Of a stretch of 64,000 nucleotides of DNA, positions 34,019-44,013 are shown in pieces. The stretch is taken from the NCBI RefSeq assembly GCF_009866965.1, contig NZ_SPKJ01000009.1, positions 1 to 64,000 of the forward strand, in the 5' to 3' direction. How positions within the stretch are numbered: the stretch's first letter is position 1; each line of letters starts with the position of its first letter. A program made the translations under genes and the position numbers. The DNA comes from Propylenella binzhouense (GTDB lineage: Bacteria > Pseudomonadota > Alphaproteobacteria > Rhizobiales > Afifellaceae). The notes beneath the pieces are model-generated. The model ran no database searches, had not been told where the DNA came from, and saw only the letters and a list, made by a program, of their open reading frames with translations.

Positions 34019-34668
34019 TCGTCCTTCGCGACGTGGTGAAGACCTATCCCGTCCGCGGCGGGCGGCGGGTCATCTTCGACCGCTTCTCCACCGAGTTTCC
34101 GCCTTATCGGAGCATCGGCATCCTGGGGCACAACGGGGCGGGCAAATCCACCCTCATCCGCCTGATCTCCGGGATCGAGACCCCGGACAGCGGGGAGATC
34201 ATCCGGCACGGCAGCGTCTCCTGGCCGCTCGGATTCGGCGGCGGGTTCGCGCCGCTGATGACGGGCGCCGAGAACCTGCGCTTCGCCTGCCGGATCTACG
34301 ATCGCGACATCGAGGAAGTCTCGGAATTCGTGTCGTGGTTCGCCGAGCTCGGGGAATACATGGACCTGCCGGTCCGCAGCTATTCGTCAGGCATGAAGGC
34401 CCGGCTCGCCTTCGGCCTCAGCATGGCTTTCGAGTTCGACTACTACCTCATCGACGAGGTGATCGCGGTTGGCGACAAGCGCTTTCGCGAGCGCTCGCTG
34501 GAGGTGTTCGCCGAACGGCGGGAGCGGTCCGCGATCATCATGGTCTCGCACAGCGACGACCTTCTGCGCCGCTTCTGCGATGCCGGAGGCGTGGTCCATG
34601 GCGGCCGCATCACGTTCTACGATACGCTTGACGAAGCGATCGAAGTGCACAAGGCGAACCAGGGCTGA
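34015..34668 (+). CDS. kpsT: Capsule polysaccharide ABC exporter ATPase (KpsT-like)
   Basis: A 217-residue ABC ATPase with Walker A GHNGAGKSTLI, signature SYSSGMKARLAFGLSMA and Walker B YYLIDEVIAV. The short length and the SSGM signature are characteristic of KpsT rather than Wzt, which has a C-terminal sugar-binding domain. It ends in a convergent hairpin with the sulfotransferase gene. It powers export through KpsM. Confidence 0.92.
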   Translation: MIVLRDVVKTYPVRGGRRVIFDRFSTEFPPYRSIGILGHNGAGKSTLIRLISGIETPDSGEIIRHGSVSWPLGFGGGFAPLMTGAENLRFACRIYDRDIEEVSEFVSWFAELGEYMDLPVRSYSSGMKARLAFGLSMAFEFDYYLIDEVIAVGDKRFRERSLEVFAERRERSAIIMVSHSDDLLRRFCDAGGVVHGGRITFYDTLDEAIEVHKANQG

Positions 34669-34693
34669 GGCCGGCCCGTCGATCGCGGCTCAG
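34665..34693. terminator. Hairpin overlapping two convergent stops
   Basis: CTGAG-G-CCG (34665-34673) pairs with CGGCTCAG (34686-34693) around a 12-base loop. The hairpin overlaps both stop codons and probably limits read-through between the KpsT and sulfotransferase transcripts. There is no T-run. Confidence 0.35.
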
Positions 34694-35520
34694 CGGCGCG
34701 GAACCTTCCCGATCGCGTGCGCCAGCTCCGCCGCGAACTGTGCCTTGAACTCCGCCTTGCGCTCGTCCTCCTGACGCTTGAGCTTCATCTGCCGCGGCTT
34801 GTGCGGCGCCGGCTCCATCCCGAGGTGGAGGAACACCTGCCGGATCGTCGCGCCGGGCCATCTGAGCAGATGCTCGTAGATGACCACCGCGGGATCGAGC
34901 CCGAGCCCGCCGACGATCCGCGCGAGATTGGCGTTGTTCTTCGAAATGCCGCGCATCCGGCTCGCGATCTCGGAGAAGCTGTAGGGGACGTCGGTGCCGT
35001 TCCCCTCCTGCTCGCTGGTCCATTGCTGCGTCGCCTGGGCGAGGTAGAGCGAGATCGCCTGGCCGAGGAGGTCCGCGCGCTGGATCCAGATCCACTTCGT
35101 CTGCGGAAAGACGCCCGGAATGATGCCGGCCCGTACGAGGAACAGGAGCTGCTGCACGTTCACCTTCAGGCCGAAGGTCGGCGCGCCCTGTCCGTGCGAC
35201 TGGTGCAGCCGGTGGTAGTATTCGGCCAGGCTGCCGGCCTGCCAGCTGCGCGCATGATTGATGACCGTCTCACAGTTCGTGTACTCGCCGAAGCCGCAGA
35301 ACGCGCCGGTCGAATTCAGCACGTCCCCCAGAAAGTTCGAGCCGGAGCGATTGGTGAACAGGAGAAAGCAGACGGGAGCCTCCACGACCGGATCGCCGGG
35401 CTGGAACTTCGTCCGGCGTCCGAAGAAAGCCGTGATCTCCTTTTCGTGCTGAGAGGCCGTGATGTCGTGAAAGAACGTCTTCGGGGTTTCGCCGCGGAGG
35501 GCATCCGACCGCCAAATCAA
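34690..35520 (-). CDS. Stf0-like sulfotransferase
   Basis: A 276-residue PAPS-dependent sulfotransferase-like protein. The 5'-phosphosulfate loop is LLFTNRSGSNFLGDVL; further family pieces are FGLKVNVQQLLFLV and WIWIQRADLLGQAISLYLA. The start is a TTG that overlaps the stop of the glycosyltransferase gene before it (TTGA), with GAGGAG six bases upstream. Context with CysD/CysNC, which make PAPS, and a capsule locus supports sulfation of capsule sugars, although the acceptor is unknown. Two other sulfotransferase genes lie further downstream. Confidence 0.8.
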   Translation of the reverse strand: MIWRSDALRGETPKTFFHDITASQHEKEITAFFGRRTKFQPGDPVVEAPVCFLLFTNRSGSNFLGDVLNSTGAFCGFGEYTNCETVINHARSWQAGSLAEYYHRLHQSHGQGAPTFGLKVNVQQLLFLVRAGIIPGVFPQTKWIWIQRADLLGQAISLYLAQATQQWTSEQEGNGTDVPYSFSEIASRMRGISKNNANLARIVGGLGLDPAVVIYEHLLRWPGATIRQVFLHLGMEPAPHKPRQMKLKRQEDERKAEFKAQFAAELAHAIGKVPRR

Positions 35521-38324
35521 GTGTACTCCTCTCCCCGCTCGCTCAAGACGCTCTCCCGGACGCGGTTCTCCAGGAACTCCCGGCAGAGGAAGTCGGGATC
35601 GTCCCATTTGGAGAGCGGCAACAGAATGCCCCGCTCGTGAGGGCGCAGCCGCTCCGCTATGGCGCCGATATCGAAGGCCATGATGGGCAGTCCCGTCCTC
35701 AGCGCGATGGAGAGCGTATACGAATAGGTCTCCGGCCAGACGGACGGCAACCAGATGAAATCGAGGTCCTGCTTCCGGATGAACTCGTCCACGCTGTCGT
35801 GGTGGTACATGCCGGTGACCTGGACCCCGTAGCGCGTCAGCTGCCGGTCGTTCATCGTATAGCCGACGACCACGAACTGGATCGGGAGCCGGTGCTGGCG
35901 GGCGTGGATGGCGCATTGCCGGATGACATCGAAGCCCTTGATCCGGCTGATCGCACCGATGATCCCGACCCGCAGGACACGCCGCTCGGACAGGCGGGGA
36001 CGGAACGGCGAGGGATCGGAATCGTCGTGCGGGCGGACCGTGATGGCGAGCCCGGGGAAATAGCGCAGGAGGCGCTTGCTGACGTCCTCGCTCGGCACGA
36101 TCACCTCGGCCGCTTCCTCGAGAAGCCGGCGGTGCTCGCGCCGCCAGAGGCCGATGCTGGTGACGGCATGTTCGCTGCCGTTCTTCCTGAGGCAGGCATT
36201 GCATGCGGTCGGCGGCGGCTCGCCGCAATAGACCTGCTCCCGTCCGATCAGATTGATGCGGGGGCAGATGACGGCGTAATCGTGCACCGTGAACGTGTAG
36301 GGGATGGCGATCTCCCTGAACACAGTCCGGAACCGCTCCGCCGCGTCGGGCGTGAAGTCCATCAGGTGATGGATGTGGGCCTCGCTGACCTGCAGATCCG
36401 TCAGGATCTGCCGAAGCGCCCCGGAGCGGTCGTGCAGGAAGAACGGGCCGACATTCGGGAAGTTCTGCGCGGCGAGATGCGAGAGCCGGATCTCGCTCCG
36501 CGAACCGCCCGCGGCGCGCAGGAAGAAGACCGAGGCGCCCGTCGCGGCGAGCGTGCCCGCCTGCTGCTGAACGTTCTGCTCCGTGCCGCCGCCCCGCGTG
36601 TGGCTGAGGATGACCACGTTGCGGTCGCCGCGCAGGCGCCGGAGCCGCGCGGTGTCGACCTGGGCCCGCGCCTGGCGCAGCGGATCCCGGGCGATGAACT
36701 CGTGCACGGCCGGGCGGTAGTGCGGATACTTCCTGTCGAGGATCTTCAGGGCGCGTTCGACCCGCTCCTGCCGCTCGCCCCGGAACGAGGTTCCGCCGAG
36801 ATGGCGCACGAAGACGTCGCAGGCGATGACGTCGCTCCAGCCGAGCCGCTGCGCGCGCAGACAGAAATCGTTCTCCTCGCCATAGCCGCGGCCGAACGTC
36901 TCGACGTCGAAGAGGCCCACCTCCTCGAGCGCCTGCCGGCGGATATAGGCGCAGAACCCCACGGCGGTCGGGACGGTGACCGCAACGCCGGCGTTCACGT
37001 CGGCGAAGGTGCGGTCGAGAGCGGCGTAGGAGAGCTCGAGCGGGATCGGGTTGTCGCTGCAGAACCGGGGATAGCTCGCGATCGTCCCGTTGTTCGTCAT
37101 CGGGGTGACGGTCGCGATCCGCTCGCTTGCATAGGCTGCCCGGCGCAGACGATCGATCCAGTCGCCGTAGACCTCGGTATCGGAATTCAGAATGATGACG
37201 TCGCGGTCGCGATTGAGGACCAGGCCGCGATTGATGCTGGCACAGAAGCCCTGGCTCTCCTCGTGCCTGTGGAGGTCGAAGAGCCCCTTGGCGGCGAGCC
37301 GGCCGAGCGCCTCGGAGAGTTCCTTCTCCGGTGAGCCGTCATCGACCACCACGAGCCGGAAGGCCGTCTCGTTCTCTGCCGTGAGGACATGGTAGAGACA
37401 CGAGAGCGTCTCCTCGACCCCCCGGTAGACCGGGACGACGACGTCCACGCAGACGGCGGAACCGGCGTCCTGAGGCGGCGGCAGCCGCTCCAGCCGCTCG
37501 AGATAGTCTATCTCGACCGACCCCGGCATGACCGGCCTCTGCCAGACGACGTCCAGCAGGTCCGAGTCGAGGCTCGCTCCGGCATGCGAGCGCAGGAAGT
37601 GCTCGAGCGCCGAAATGCCGCTGTCCGAGAAGCCGGGCGACTGCTCGAGATATTTTCGCGGATCGAACCACTGGCTGGCCTTCCGGTTCTCCCGCAGACC
37701 ATGCCGGCAGAAATGGAGGAACGGCTCGATCCCGGCGCGCCTGACGTCCTGGTTGCATTCCAGGTAGACATCCCGGTCGAACCACGGACTCGGGCTGAGA
37801 CGCCGCCTGGCACCGGCGAGCATGTAATGCACGAGCGGGTTGAGGGCCCGTTCGGTGGGATCGGTCACCTGCTCCCGGTAATGCCGCGTGTTGAAGACAA
37901 GGTGCGGCGAGCGCCCCTCCTTGTGCCCGTAGCGGATGAAGTGGACGAGCGGCGACATTCCGGAATCGGCCACGTCCCGATATTCGCGACGGTAGAATTC
38001 CGCGCTGAACATCGGCGAACGCGCGAGCCAGATCCGCTGGACCCAATGCCAGGGCCTTCGAAGCGGACGCCGCTCGAGGAGGGGCGAGAGTGCGAGAAGC
38101 GTGGAAAGCAGTGCCACCTGAACCGCAGGCTGGGCCAGCAGCGTACGCGGGCCAAGCCTCCTCACATGTTTCACCGTCGTGCGAAGGCCGAGCCGGAATT
38201 GCGCGCCGTAGCTCACCGAGCCGCGACGGGCCAGGCCGAAGCGACGGCGCACTTCTTCCTCTTCATCGACGTCGAGCCCACGCGTCCCGAAAGCATCCTC
38301 GGCATAATCGCGGGCTCGAACCAA
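35517..38324 (-). CDS. Large bifunctional glycosyltransferase (repeat region + GT2 + GT4-like)
   Basis: A 935-residue protein. Residues ~105-255 carry three to four short repeats of the form F..xxYxxxxxDV...G..PLxHFxxxGxxEGR. Residues ~295-540 are a GT2 domain (CVDVVVPVYRG, VVVDDGSPEKELSE, ILNSDTEVYG). Residues ~560-930 are a GT4-like domain (VVILSHTRGGGTEQN, VGIIGAISRIKGFDV, WLPSVWPETYSYTL). The start is TTG 38324 after GGGGGAA. It probably adds two sugars to the capsule repeat. The same repeat type occurs in the WbsX protein and the GT2 protein of this locus. Confidence 0.85.
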   Translation of the reverse strand: MVRARDYAEDAFGTRGLDVDEEEEVRRRFGLARRGSVSYGAQFRLGLRTTVKHVRRLGPRTLLAQPAVQVALLSTLLALSPLLERRPLRRPWHWVQRIWLARSPMFSAEFYRREYRDVADSGMSPLVHFIRYGHKEGRSPHLVFNTRHYREQVTDPTERALNPLVHYMLAGARRRLSPSPWFDRDVYLECNQDVRRAGIEPFLHFCRHGLRENRKASQWFDPRKYLEQSPGFSDSGISALEHFLRSHAGASLDSDLLDVVWQRPVMPGSVEIDYLERLERLPPPQDAGSAVCVDVVVPVYRGVEETLSCLYHVLTAENETAFRLVVVDDGSPEKELSEALGRLAAKGLFDLHRHEESQGFCASINRGLVLNRDRDVIILNSDTEVYGDWIDRLRRAAYASERIATVTPMTNNGTIASYPRFCSDNPIPLELSYAALDRTFADVNAGVAVTVPTAVGFCAYIRRQALEEVGLFDVETFGRGYGEENDFCLRAQRLGWSDVIACDVFVRHLGGTSFRGERQERVERALKILDRKYPHYRPAVHEFIARDPLRQARAQVDTARLRRLRGDRNVVILSHTRGGGTEQNVQQQAGTLAATGASVFFLRAAGGSRSEIRLSHLAAQNFPNVGPFFLHDRSGALRQILTDLQVSEAHIHHLMDFTPDAAERFRTVFREIAIPYTFTVHDYAVICPRINLIGREQVYCGEPPPTACNACLRKNGSEHAVTSIGLWRREHRRLLEEAAEVIVPSEDVSKRLLRYFPGLAITVRPHDDSDPSPFRPRLSERRVLRVGIIGAISRIKGFDVIRQCAIHARQHRLPIQFVVVGYTMNDRQLTRYGVQVTGMYHHDSVDEFIRKQDLDFIWLPSVWPETYSYTLSIALRTGLPIMAFDIGAIAERLRPHERGILLPLSKWDDPDFLCREFLENRVRESVLSERGEEYT

Positions 38325-38728
38325 TTGCGCATTCCCCCTGCTGAATCGCGGGCCGGCGGGACCAAGGTTGCGGGCCCTCGAACCGAGCCGAGATGCGGAC
38401 GGCTACCGGAATACCTGATCGAAAGCTTGGCGAGATCAAGCTCAGCCAAGCCGAATCAAGGTCTTACGACCCTCCTCGAGTTCCCCCAGCTTCCGCATTG
38501 AAGCGCTCATGCCGGTCTGCCTTCGCGCTCGCAGGAAGTCAACTGCCTCCACAGGCGTTCGCAATCACGGGAAAGAGATCGGAGAGGGAAACCTCGCAGC
38601 CGGCCCGCGCCGGCACCCGGCCGCGGGATGGCATCCGAGCCGCCGGGAAAGCCGACCCGGGTACCGGCCCTTGAGCCGAGCCACATCGTCCTGTAATGAC
38701 GCGGAGTAGCTCATGTTGCGGTGCACGC
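38325..38728. other. Divergent intergenic region between glycosyltransferase and CysD genes
   Basis: No coding frame is convincing. The 3' part is G+C-rich and the 5' part is somewhat A+T-richer around 38400-38480. It must hold the promoters of both divergent transcripts, but no clear -35/-10 pair or operator stood out. Confidence 0.4.
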
Positions 38729-39631
38729 ATGTCCGATCGCCTTTCCCACCTCGAGCGGCTCGAAGCCGAAAGCATGCACATCATCCGGGAGGTCGCCGCG
38801 GAGTCGCGCCATCCGGTCATGCTCTACTCGATCGGGAAGGATTCCTCGGTCATGCTCCATCTGGCGATGAAGGCGTTCGCGCCCGCGCCGCCGCCCTTCC
38901 CGCTCATGCACATCGACACGACCTGGAAGTTCAGGGAGATGATCGCCTTCCGGGACGAGATGGCGAAGAAGGCCGGCATGCGCCTGATCGTCCACACGAA
39001 CCAGGAAGGGGTCGCGGCAGGCTACAATCCGTTCGACCACGGCGCCAACTACACCCGGATCATGAAGACGGAGGCGCTGAAGCAGGCGCTCGACATGCAC
39101 GGGTTCGATGCCGCCTTCGGTGGCGCGAGGCGCGACGAGGAGAAGAGCCGGGCCAAGGAGCGCGTGTTCTCGTTCCGGAGCAGGTCGCACGCCTGGGATC
39201 CGAAGAACCAGCGTCCCGAGCTCTGGAGCCTCTACAACACACGCGTGCATGACGGGGAGTCGATGCGCGTATTCCCGCTGTCGAACTGGACCGAGCTCGA
39301 CATCTGGGCCTACATCATGCGCGAGCAGATCCCGATCGTGCCGCTCTATTTCGCGGCGGAGCGGCCGGTGGTCGAGCGTGCCGACCAGCTGATCATGGTC
39401 GACGACCACCGCATGCGCCTGCACGACGGCGAGACGCCGCAGATGCGGATGGTGCGGTTCAGAACCCTCGGCTGCTACCCGCTCACGGGAGCCGTGGAAT
39501 CGAATGCGATCACCCTCGAGGCGATCGTCGCCGAGATGATGGCGGCACGCACCTCCGAGCGCGGCGGCCGGCTGATCGATCGGGAGTCTTCCGCCTCGAT
39601 GGAGCGTAAGAAGCGCGAGGGGTATTTCTGA
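38729..39631 (+). CDS. cysD: Sulfate adenylyltransferase subunit 2 (CysD)
   Basis: A 300-residue ATP sulfurylase small subunit. The PP-loop is [16 protein letters not shown], followed by [14 protein letters not shown] and [17 protein letters not shown], all typical. It forms adenosine phosphosulfate from sulfate and ATP together with the CysN part of the next gene. ATG 38729 fits the usual N-terminus ([16 protein letters not shown]); ATG 38696 is possible. Its stop overlaps the start of CysNC (TGATG). Its place inside the capsule locus suggests a dedicated sulfate-activation supply. Confidence 0.94.
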   Translation: MSDRLSHLERLEAESMHIIREVAAESRHPVMLYSIGKDSSVMLHLAMKAFAPAPPPFPLMHIDTTWKFREMIAFRDEMAKKAGMRLIVHTNQEGVAAGYNPFDHGANYTRIMKTEALKQALDMHGFDAAFGGARRDEEKSRAKERVFSFRSRSHAWDPKNQRPELWSLYNTRVHDGESMRVFPLSNWTELDIWAYIMREQIPIVPLYFAAERPVVERADQLIMVDDHRMRLHDGETPQMRMVRFRTLGCYPLTGAVESNAITLEAIVAEMMAARTSERGGRLIDRESSASMERKKREGYF

Positions 39632-41526
39632 TGAATGTCGGTGCGTTCTCACTCGAGGCCGTGTCGGCGGCCGCCTCCGCCGACACGCTCCGCTTCCTGA
39701 CCTGCGGCAGCGTCGACGACGGCAAATCGACCCTTATTGGACGGCTGCTCTACGACTCCCACCTTCTGATGGAGGACCAGGTCGCCGAGCTTCAGCGCGA
39801 TTCGGAGAAGCACGGCACGGCTGGCGACGAGATCGACTTCGCATTGCTGGTGGACGGCCTCGAAGCCGAACGCGAGCAGGGCATCACGATCGACGTGGCC
39901 TATCGGTTCTTCGCCACGCCCAAGCGCCGCTTCATCGTCGCGGACACCCCCGGCCACGAACAGTACACGCGCAACATGGCGACGGGCGCCTCGACGGCCG
40001 ACCTCGCCATCCTGCTCGTCGACGCCACCAAGGGCCTCCTCACGCAGACGCGCCGCCATGCCGTGATCGCGTCGCTGCTCGGCATCCGCAATATCGTGCT
40101 GGCGGTCAACAAGATGGACCTCGTCGACTTCGATGAGGCCACGTTCCGCGCCATCACGCAGGATTTCGAGGGCTTCGCCGACAGCCTGTCGCTGCCGAAC
40201 ATCGTCGCGATCCCGATTTCCGCCCGCGCCGGCGACAACGTGACGACGCGCAGCGAGCGGACTCCCTGGTACGACGGACCCGCCTTGCTCGATCATCTCG
40301 AGGCGGTCGAGATCGCATCGGCGGCCGCGGAGGAGCCGTTCCGCTTCCCGGTGCAGTGGGTCTGCCGTCCCGACCGGACCTTCCGCGGCTTCGCCGGAAC
40401 GGTCGCGTCCGGCAGGATCGCGGTCGGCGATCCGGTGATGGTGGCGAGCTCCGGCCGCGCGAGCCGGGTCGCGAGCATCGGGCTCGGCGGCACGCCGCTC
40501 GAGCATGCCGTGGCGGGCCAGTCCGTCATGATCACGCTCGCCGACGAGATCGACATCAGCCGTGGCGAGCTTCTCGTCACGCCGGAGCATCGTCCGGAGG
40601 TCAGCGACCAGTTCGCCGCCCACCTGATCTGGATGGATCCGGAGCAGCTGCTGCCCGGGCGCCAGTACCTCCTGAAGGTCGCGACCCGCGTCGTTCCGGT
40701 CCAGATCACGGATCTGAAATACCGGCTGGACGTGAACTCGCTCGAACACATCGCCGCCAAGGTGCTCGAGATGAACGAAGTCGGCTTCGTCAATCTCGCC
40801 GCCAGCGATCCCGTCGCCTTCGATCCCTATTCCCAGAACCGGGATACGGGCGCGTTCATCCTGATCGACCGCTTCTCCAACGCGACCGTCGCGGCCGGCA
40901 TGTTGGCCTTCTCGCTGCGGCGGGCCTCGAACATCCACTGGCAGGCGCTCGAGATCGACAAGACGGCCCGCGGCCGGCTGAAGAACCAGAGGCCGACGGT
41001 GCTCTGGTTCACCGGGCTGTCCGGCTCCGGCAAGTCGACGATCGCCAACCTGCTCGACCGCAAGCTCTACGCGCGCGGCCGGCACACCTACATGCTCGAC
41101 GGCGACAATGTCCGGCACGGCATCAACCGCGACCTGGGCTTCACCGACGTCGACCGCGTGGAGAACATCCGCCGCGTCTCGGAAATCGCCAAGCTGATGG
41201 CGGATGCCGGGCTCATTGTCCTCGTGTCGTTCATTTCGCCGTTCCGTTCGGAGCGCGAGATGGCGCGGCGCCTCCTGCCGGAAGGCGAGTTCGTCGAGAT
41301 CTTCATCGATACGCCGCTCGAGCTCTGCCGGCAGCGCGATCCGAAGGGCCTCTATGCCCGTGCGGACGCCGGCGAGATCAAGAATTTCACCGGAATCGAT
41401 TCGCCCTACGAGGAGCCCGAGGCACCCGAGCTGCATCTGCGGACGGCGGAAGGCGCACCGGAGACCATGGCCGACGCGATCATCGCGTATCTCGAGGCTC
41501 ACGGCCGGCTCGCCGGGGCGCAATGA
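39631..41526 (+). CDS. cysNC: Bifunctional sulfate adenylyltransferase subunit 1 / APS kinase (CysNC)
   Basis: A 631-residue fusion. The N-terminal ~430 residues are the CysN GTPase with [27 protein letters not shown] and NKMD. The C-terminal ~190 are APS kinase with Walker [16 protein letters not shown] and the Asp-rich [15 protein letters not shown]. With CysD it makes PAPS, the donor for sulfotransferases. The three sulfotransferase genes around it would use this product. It is translationally coupled to CysD and overlaps a tiny frame at its end. Confidence 0.95.
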   Translation: MNVGAFSLEAVSAAASADTLRFLTCGSVDDGKSTLIGRLLYDSHLLMEDQVAELQRDSEKHGTAGDEIDFALLVDGLEAEREQGITIDVAYRFFATPKRRFIVADTPGHEQYTRNMATGASTADLAILLVDATKGLLTQTRRHAVIASLLGIRNIVLAVNKMDLVDFDEATFRAITQDFEGFADSLSLPNIVAIPISARAGDNVTTRSERTPWYDGPALLDHLEAVEIASAAAEEPFRFPVQWVCRPDRTFRGFAGTVASGRIAVGDPVMVASSGRASRVASIGLGGTPLEHAVAGQSVMITLADEIDISRGELLVTPEHRPEVSDQFAAHLIWMDPEQLLPGRQYLLKVATRVVPVQITDLKYRLDVNSLEHIAAKVLEMNEVGFVNLAASDPVAFDPYSQNRDTGAFILIDRFSNATVAAGMLAFSLRRASNIHWQALEIDKTARGRLKNQRPTVLWFTGLSGSGKSTIANLLDRKLYARGRHTYMLDGDNVRHGINRDLGFTDVDRVENIRRVSEIAKLMADAGLIVLVSFISPFRSEREMARRLLPEGEFVEIFIDTPLELCRQRDPKGLYARADAGEIKNFTGIDSPYEEPEAPELHLRTAEGAPETMADAIIAYLEAHGRLAGAQ

Positions 41527-41579
41527 CCCCGGTGGGGATCGCCGTCCGGCACGAGTTCGCTCCCGCCAGCGGGGCCTGA
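41523..41579 (+). CDS. Possible 18-residue coupling ORF between CysNC and WbsX genes
   Basis: ATGACC at 41523 overlaps the CysNC stop, and the TGA at 41577-41579 overlaps the ATG of the next gene, so ribosomes could pass through without a new ribosome site. The peptide ([18 protein letters not shown]) has no recognisable domain. It may simply be a reinitiation bridge rather than a functional protein. Confidence 0.3.
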   Translation: MTPVGIAVRHEFAPASGA

Positions 41580-43852
41580 TGGGCTCGTCTCGCATGCCGG
41601 CCTCGTTCCAGGGCGTAGGCAAGCGGTTCGTCGGACTGGTCCGGTCGGCCGGTGCCGGGTGGACCAGCGTGGTCCCGCTGTTCCGGTGCCCGGGCCAGGT
41701 CACGTGGCCGCTCGAACTCGGCATCACCGCCGGTGCGTCGGGCCGACTGACGCTCGCTTTCGGCAGGAGCGGCGCGCCGGCCGCTCCCATCTCCCTCGCC
41801 GTCCGCCGGGCGGGGGAGACGGGCAGGCTGAGCCCCGATCCGACCATCGGCCCGGACGGTCGCGTCACGATCGACATTCCCGCCTTCGAAGCGGATTGGG
41901 GGTTGCTGATCGAGCCGGCGGACAAGACCTCCGCCTCCGATCCCGCCGCGTTCACGGTGGCGGCTTTCGCGTTCGTGGCCGATGCGCGGCACCGTCCCCG
42001 CCGAACCGGGACAGCCGCGCTCATCCGCGCGAGCGGCCTCTTCGATCCGAGCTGGTACGCCCGGCACGGGCGGTCGTTCGGCAGCGCCGACGAGGCGTTC
42101 GGCCATTTCTATTTCATCGGCCGCCCCGAGGGACTGTCTCCGTCCTTCTATTTCGACCCGGCCTGGTACCTCGCGATCAATCCGGACGTCTCCGGAGCGG
42201 GCCAGGATCCGCTCGTCCACTTCCTGAACCACGGCGAGCGCGAGGGCAGGCGCCCGATCCCGCTCTTCGATCCCGCGTGGTACCGGGAAACCTATCGGCT
42301 CGACGGGAGCGACGTCTCGGCGCTGCGCGACTATCTCGACCGCCTCGGCAGCGATCCGCGGAACCCCTGCCCCGAGTTCGACGTGGCGTTCTACCGCGCG
42401 ACCTATCCGGAGGTGTCGCAGTCCGGGCTCGACCCGCTCCAGCATTACGCGCTGATCGGCTACCGGGCTAACTACGATCCTTCCGCCGGATTCGACACGT
42501 CGAGCTATGTCGCCCGGTATCTCGACGGAAGCTACGAGGCGAATCCGCTCGTTCACTACGTGCTCGAGGGACGCAGGCAGGGCTTTCTTCCGCTCAGCGC
42601 CGATCGCGGCATGGCCGGCGAGATCGCAGCTTTCGTGCAGGAGGGCGACGGCTTCGAGGAATTCCGCCCCGCCGCGATCGCCGGCGAAGCGCCGGCAAAG
42701 GTGATCGCGCTCTACCTGCCTCAGTTCCACGCCATTCCCGAGAACGACGCGTGGTGGGGACCGGGCTTCACCGAATGGCGCAACCTCGCGCGCGGCGCTC
42801 CTCGCTTCCGCGGCCATTATCAGCCGCGGATTCCGCGCGATCTCGGCTTCTACGATCTTTCCGATCCGGCCATCATCAGGCGCCAGACGGCTCTCGCCGC
42901 GGCCGCCGGCATCCACGGCTTCTGCTTCTATTACTACTGGTTCAACGGAAGGCGGCTGCTCGAGCGCCCGCTCGACCTCTTCGCAGGCGACGGCGCGATC
43001 GATTTTCCGTTCTGCCTGATGTGGGCGAACGAGAACTGGACCAGGCGCTGGGACGGGGCGGAGGACGAGCTCCTCATCCGCCAGGACTACCGCGAGGAGG
43101 ACGACGACGCCTTCGTCGATTGCCTGGCCGGATATTTCAATCACCCCCGCTACATCCGGATCGGCGGGCGGCCGCTCCTCTCGATCTACCGGGCCGATCA
43201 CGTCCCGGATGCCGCCGCAAGGATCGAGCGCTGGAGGAAATTGTGGCGGGAGCGCCACGGCCTGAACCCGCTCTTCCTGATGGCACAGTCCTTCAGGAAC
43301 CTGGACCCGCGTCCGTTCGGGCTCGACGGCGCGCTCGAATTCCCGCCCCACAAATTCGTCGGGCGGGTACGCGGAATCCCGCACGACAAGCTCGACATCC
43401 TCGATCCGGGCTTCGCCTCGGCGGTGTTTCCCTACGAGCGGATCGTCGCGGACGCGCTGGCGGAAGAAGCCCCTCCCTACCCGCTCGTGAAGACGGTCTC
43501 GCCATCCTGGGACAACGACGCGCGGCGGCAGGGGCGCGGCACGATGCTGCACGGCTCCACCCCCGAGCTGTTCGAGACCTGGCTCACCGGCGCGGTCGAG
43601 TTCGCGCGGCGCAACCCGCTCTCCGGCGAGCCGCTCGTGTTCGTGAACGCATGGAACGAGTGGGCGGAGGGTGCCTATCTCGAGCCCGACGTGCATTTCG
43701 GCTCAGCCTATCTGAACGTCGTCGCGCGGACATTGTCGGACCGCCACCCGGAACGGTCCGGCGCGCCGGGGCCGGCGGCCGGTCTGGACAATCGTCGGGC
43801 GCCCCCGCACATTGTCGAGCAAGGAGTTGGGCGATGGCGGGCGACGAGGTGA
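41579..43852 (+). CDS. WbsX-like glycosyltransferase/GH99-like protein with N-terminal repeats
   Basis: A 757-residue protein. After a beta-rich N-terminal region, residues ~155-340 carry four YxxxxP-type repeats such as FDPAWYLAINPDV and DPLVHFLNHGEREGRRP. From residue ~375 on it is the WbsX domain, with VIALYLPQFHAIPENDAWWG, GFTEWRNL, FCFYYYWFNGRR and NAWNEWAEGAYLEPD. WbsX domains occur in O-antigen and capsule clusters and are related to GH99 endo-alpha-mannosidases. Its role is probably in assembling or trimming the glycan. The small protein gene after it overlaps its last 19 bases. Confidence 0.8.
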   Translation: MGSSRMPASFQGVGKRFVGLVRSAGAGWTSVVPLFRCPGQVTWPLELGITAGASGRLTLAFGRSGAPAAPISLAVRRAGETGRLSPDPTIGPDGRVTIDIPAFEADWGLLIEPADKTSASDPAAFTVAAFAFVADARHRPRRTGTAALIRASGLFDPSWYARHGRSFGSADEAFGHFYFIGRPEGLSPSFYFDPAWYLAINPDVSGAGQDPLVHFLNHGEREGRRPIPLFDPAWYRETYRLDGSDVSALRDYLDRLGSDPRNPCPEFDVAFYRATYPEVSQSGLDPLQHYALIGYRANYDPSAGFDTSSYVARYLDGSYEANPLVHYVLEGRRQGFLPLSADRGMAGEIAAFVQEGDGFEEFRPAAIAGEAPAKVIALYLPQFHAIPENDAWWGPGFTEWRNLARGAPRFRGHYQPRIPRDLGFYDLSDPAIIRRQTALAAAAGIHGFCFYYYWFNGRRLLERPLDLFAGDGAIDFPFCLMWANENWTRRWDGAEDELLIRQDYREEDDDAFVDCLAGYFNHPRYIRIGGRPLLSIYRADHVPDAAARIERWRKLWRERHGLNPLFLMAQSFRNLDPRPFGLDGALEFPPHKFVGRVRGIPHDKLDILDPGFASAVFPYERIVADALAEEAPPYPLVKTVSPSWDNDARRQGRGTMLHGSTPELFETWLTGAVEFARRNPLSGEPLVFVNAWNEWAEGAYLEPDVHFGSAYLNVVARTLSDRHPERSGAPGPAAGLDNRRAPPHIVEQGVGRWRATR

Positions 43853-44013
43853 AGGCGGCGGCACTCAAGGCTGCCACCGCCATTCTGGCCAAGGCAGACC
43901 TGCGATCCCCGCAAGCATCCGCACGCGAAATCGCCAGGATCGCAGCAGCCATCCTGCGGGAGTTCGAGCGCGAGCTCGCCAGGGATGCCGTGCGGAGCAG
44001 AGAGCCCGAATGA
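43834..44013 (+). CDS. Small helical protein of unknown function (59 aa)
   Basis: A 59-residue, Ala/Glu/Arg-rich protein predicted to be almost all helix (AALKAATAILAKADLRSPQA, ARIAAAILREFERELARDAV). It has a strong ribosome site (AAGGAGTTGGGCG), overlaps the end of the WbsX gene in another frame, and overlaps the start of the next glycosyltransferase gene (ATGA). These features support real translation. I do not recognise it. It could be a small partner for one of the neighbouring glycosyltransferases or for the KpsE assembly. Confidence 0.6.
   Translation: MAGDEVKAAALKAATAILAKADLRSPQASAREIARIAAAILREFERELARDAVRSREPE

Noticed and set aside
39649-42024. 791-codon minus-strand frame opposite CysNC and WbsX
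   Set aside because: Antisense shadow; CysNC motifs on the plus strand are unambiguous.
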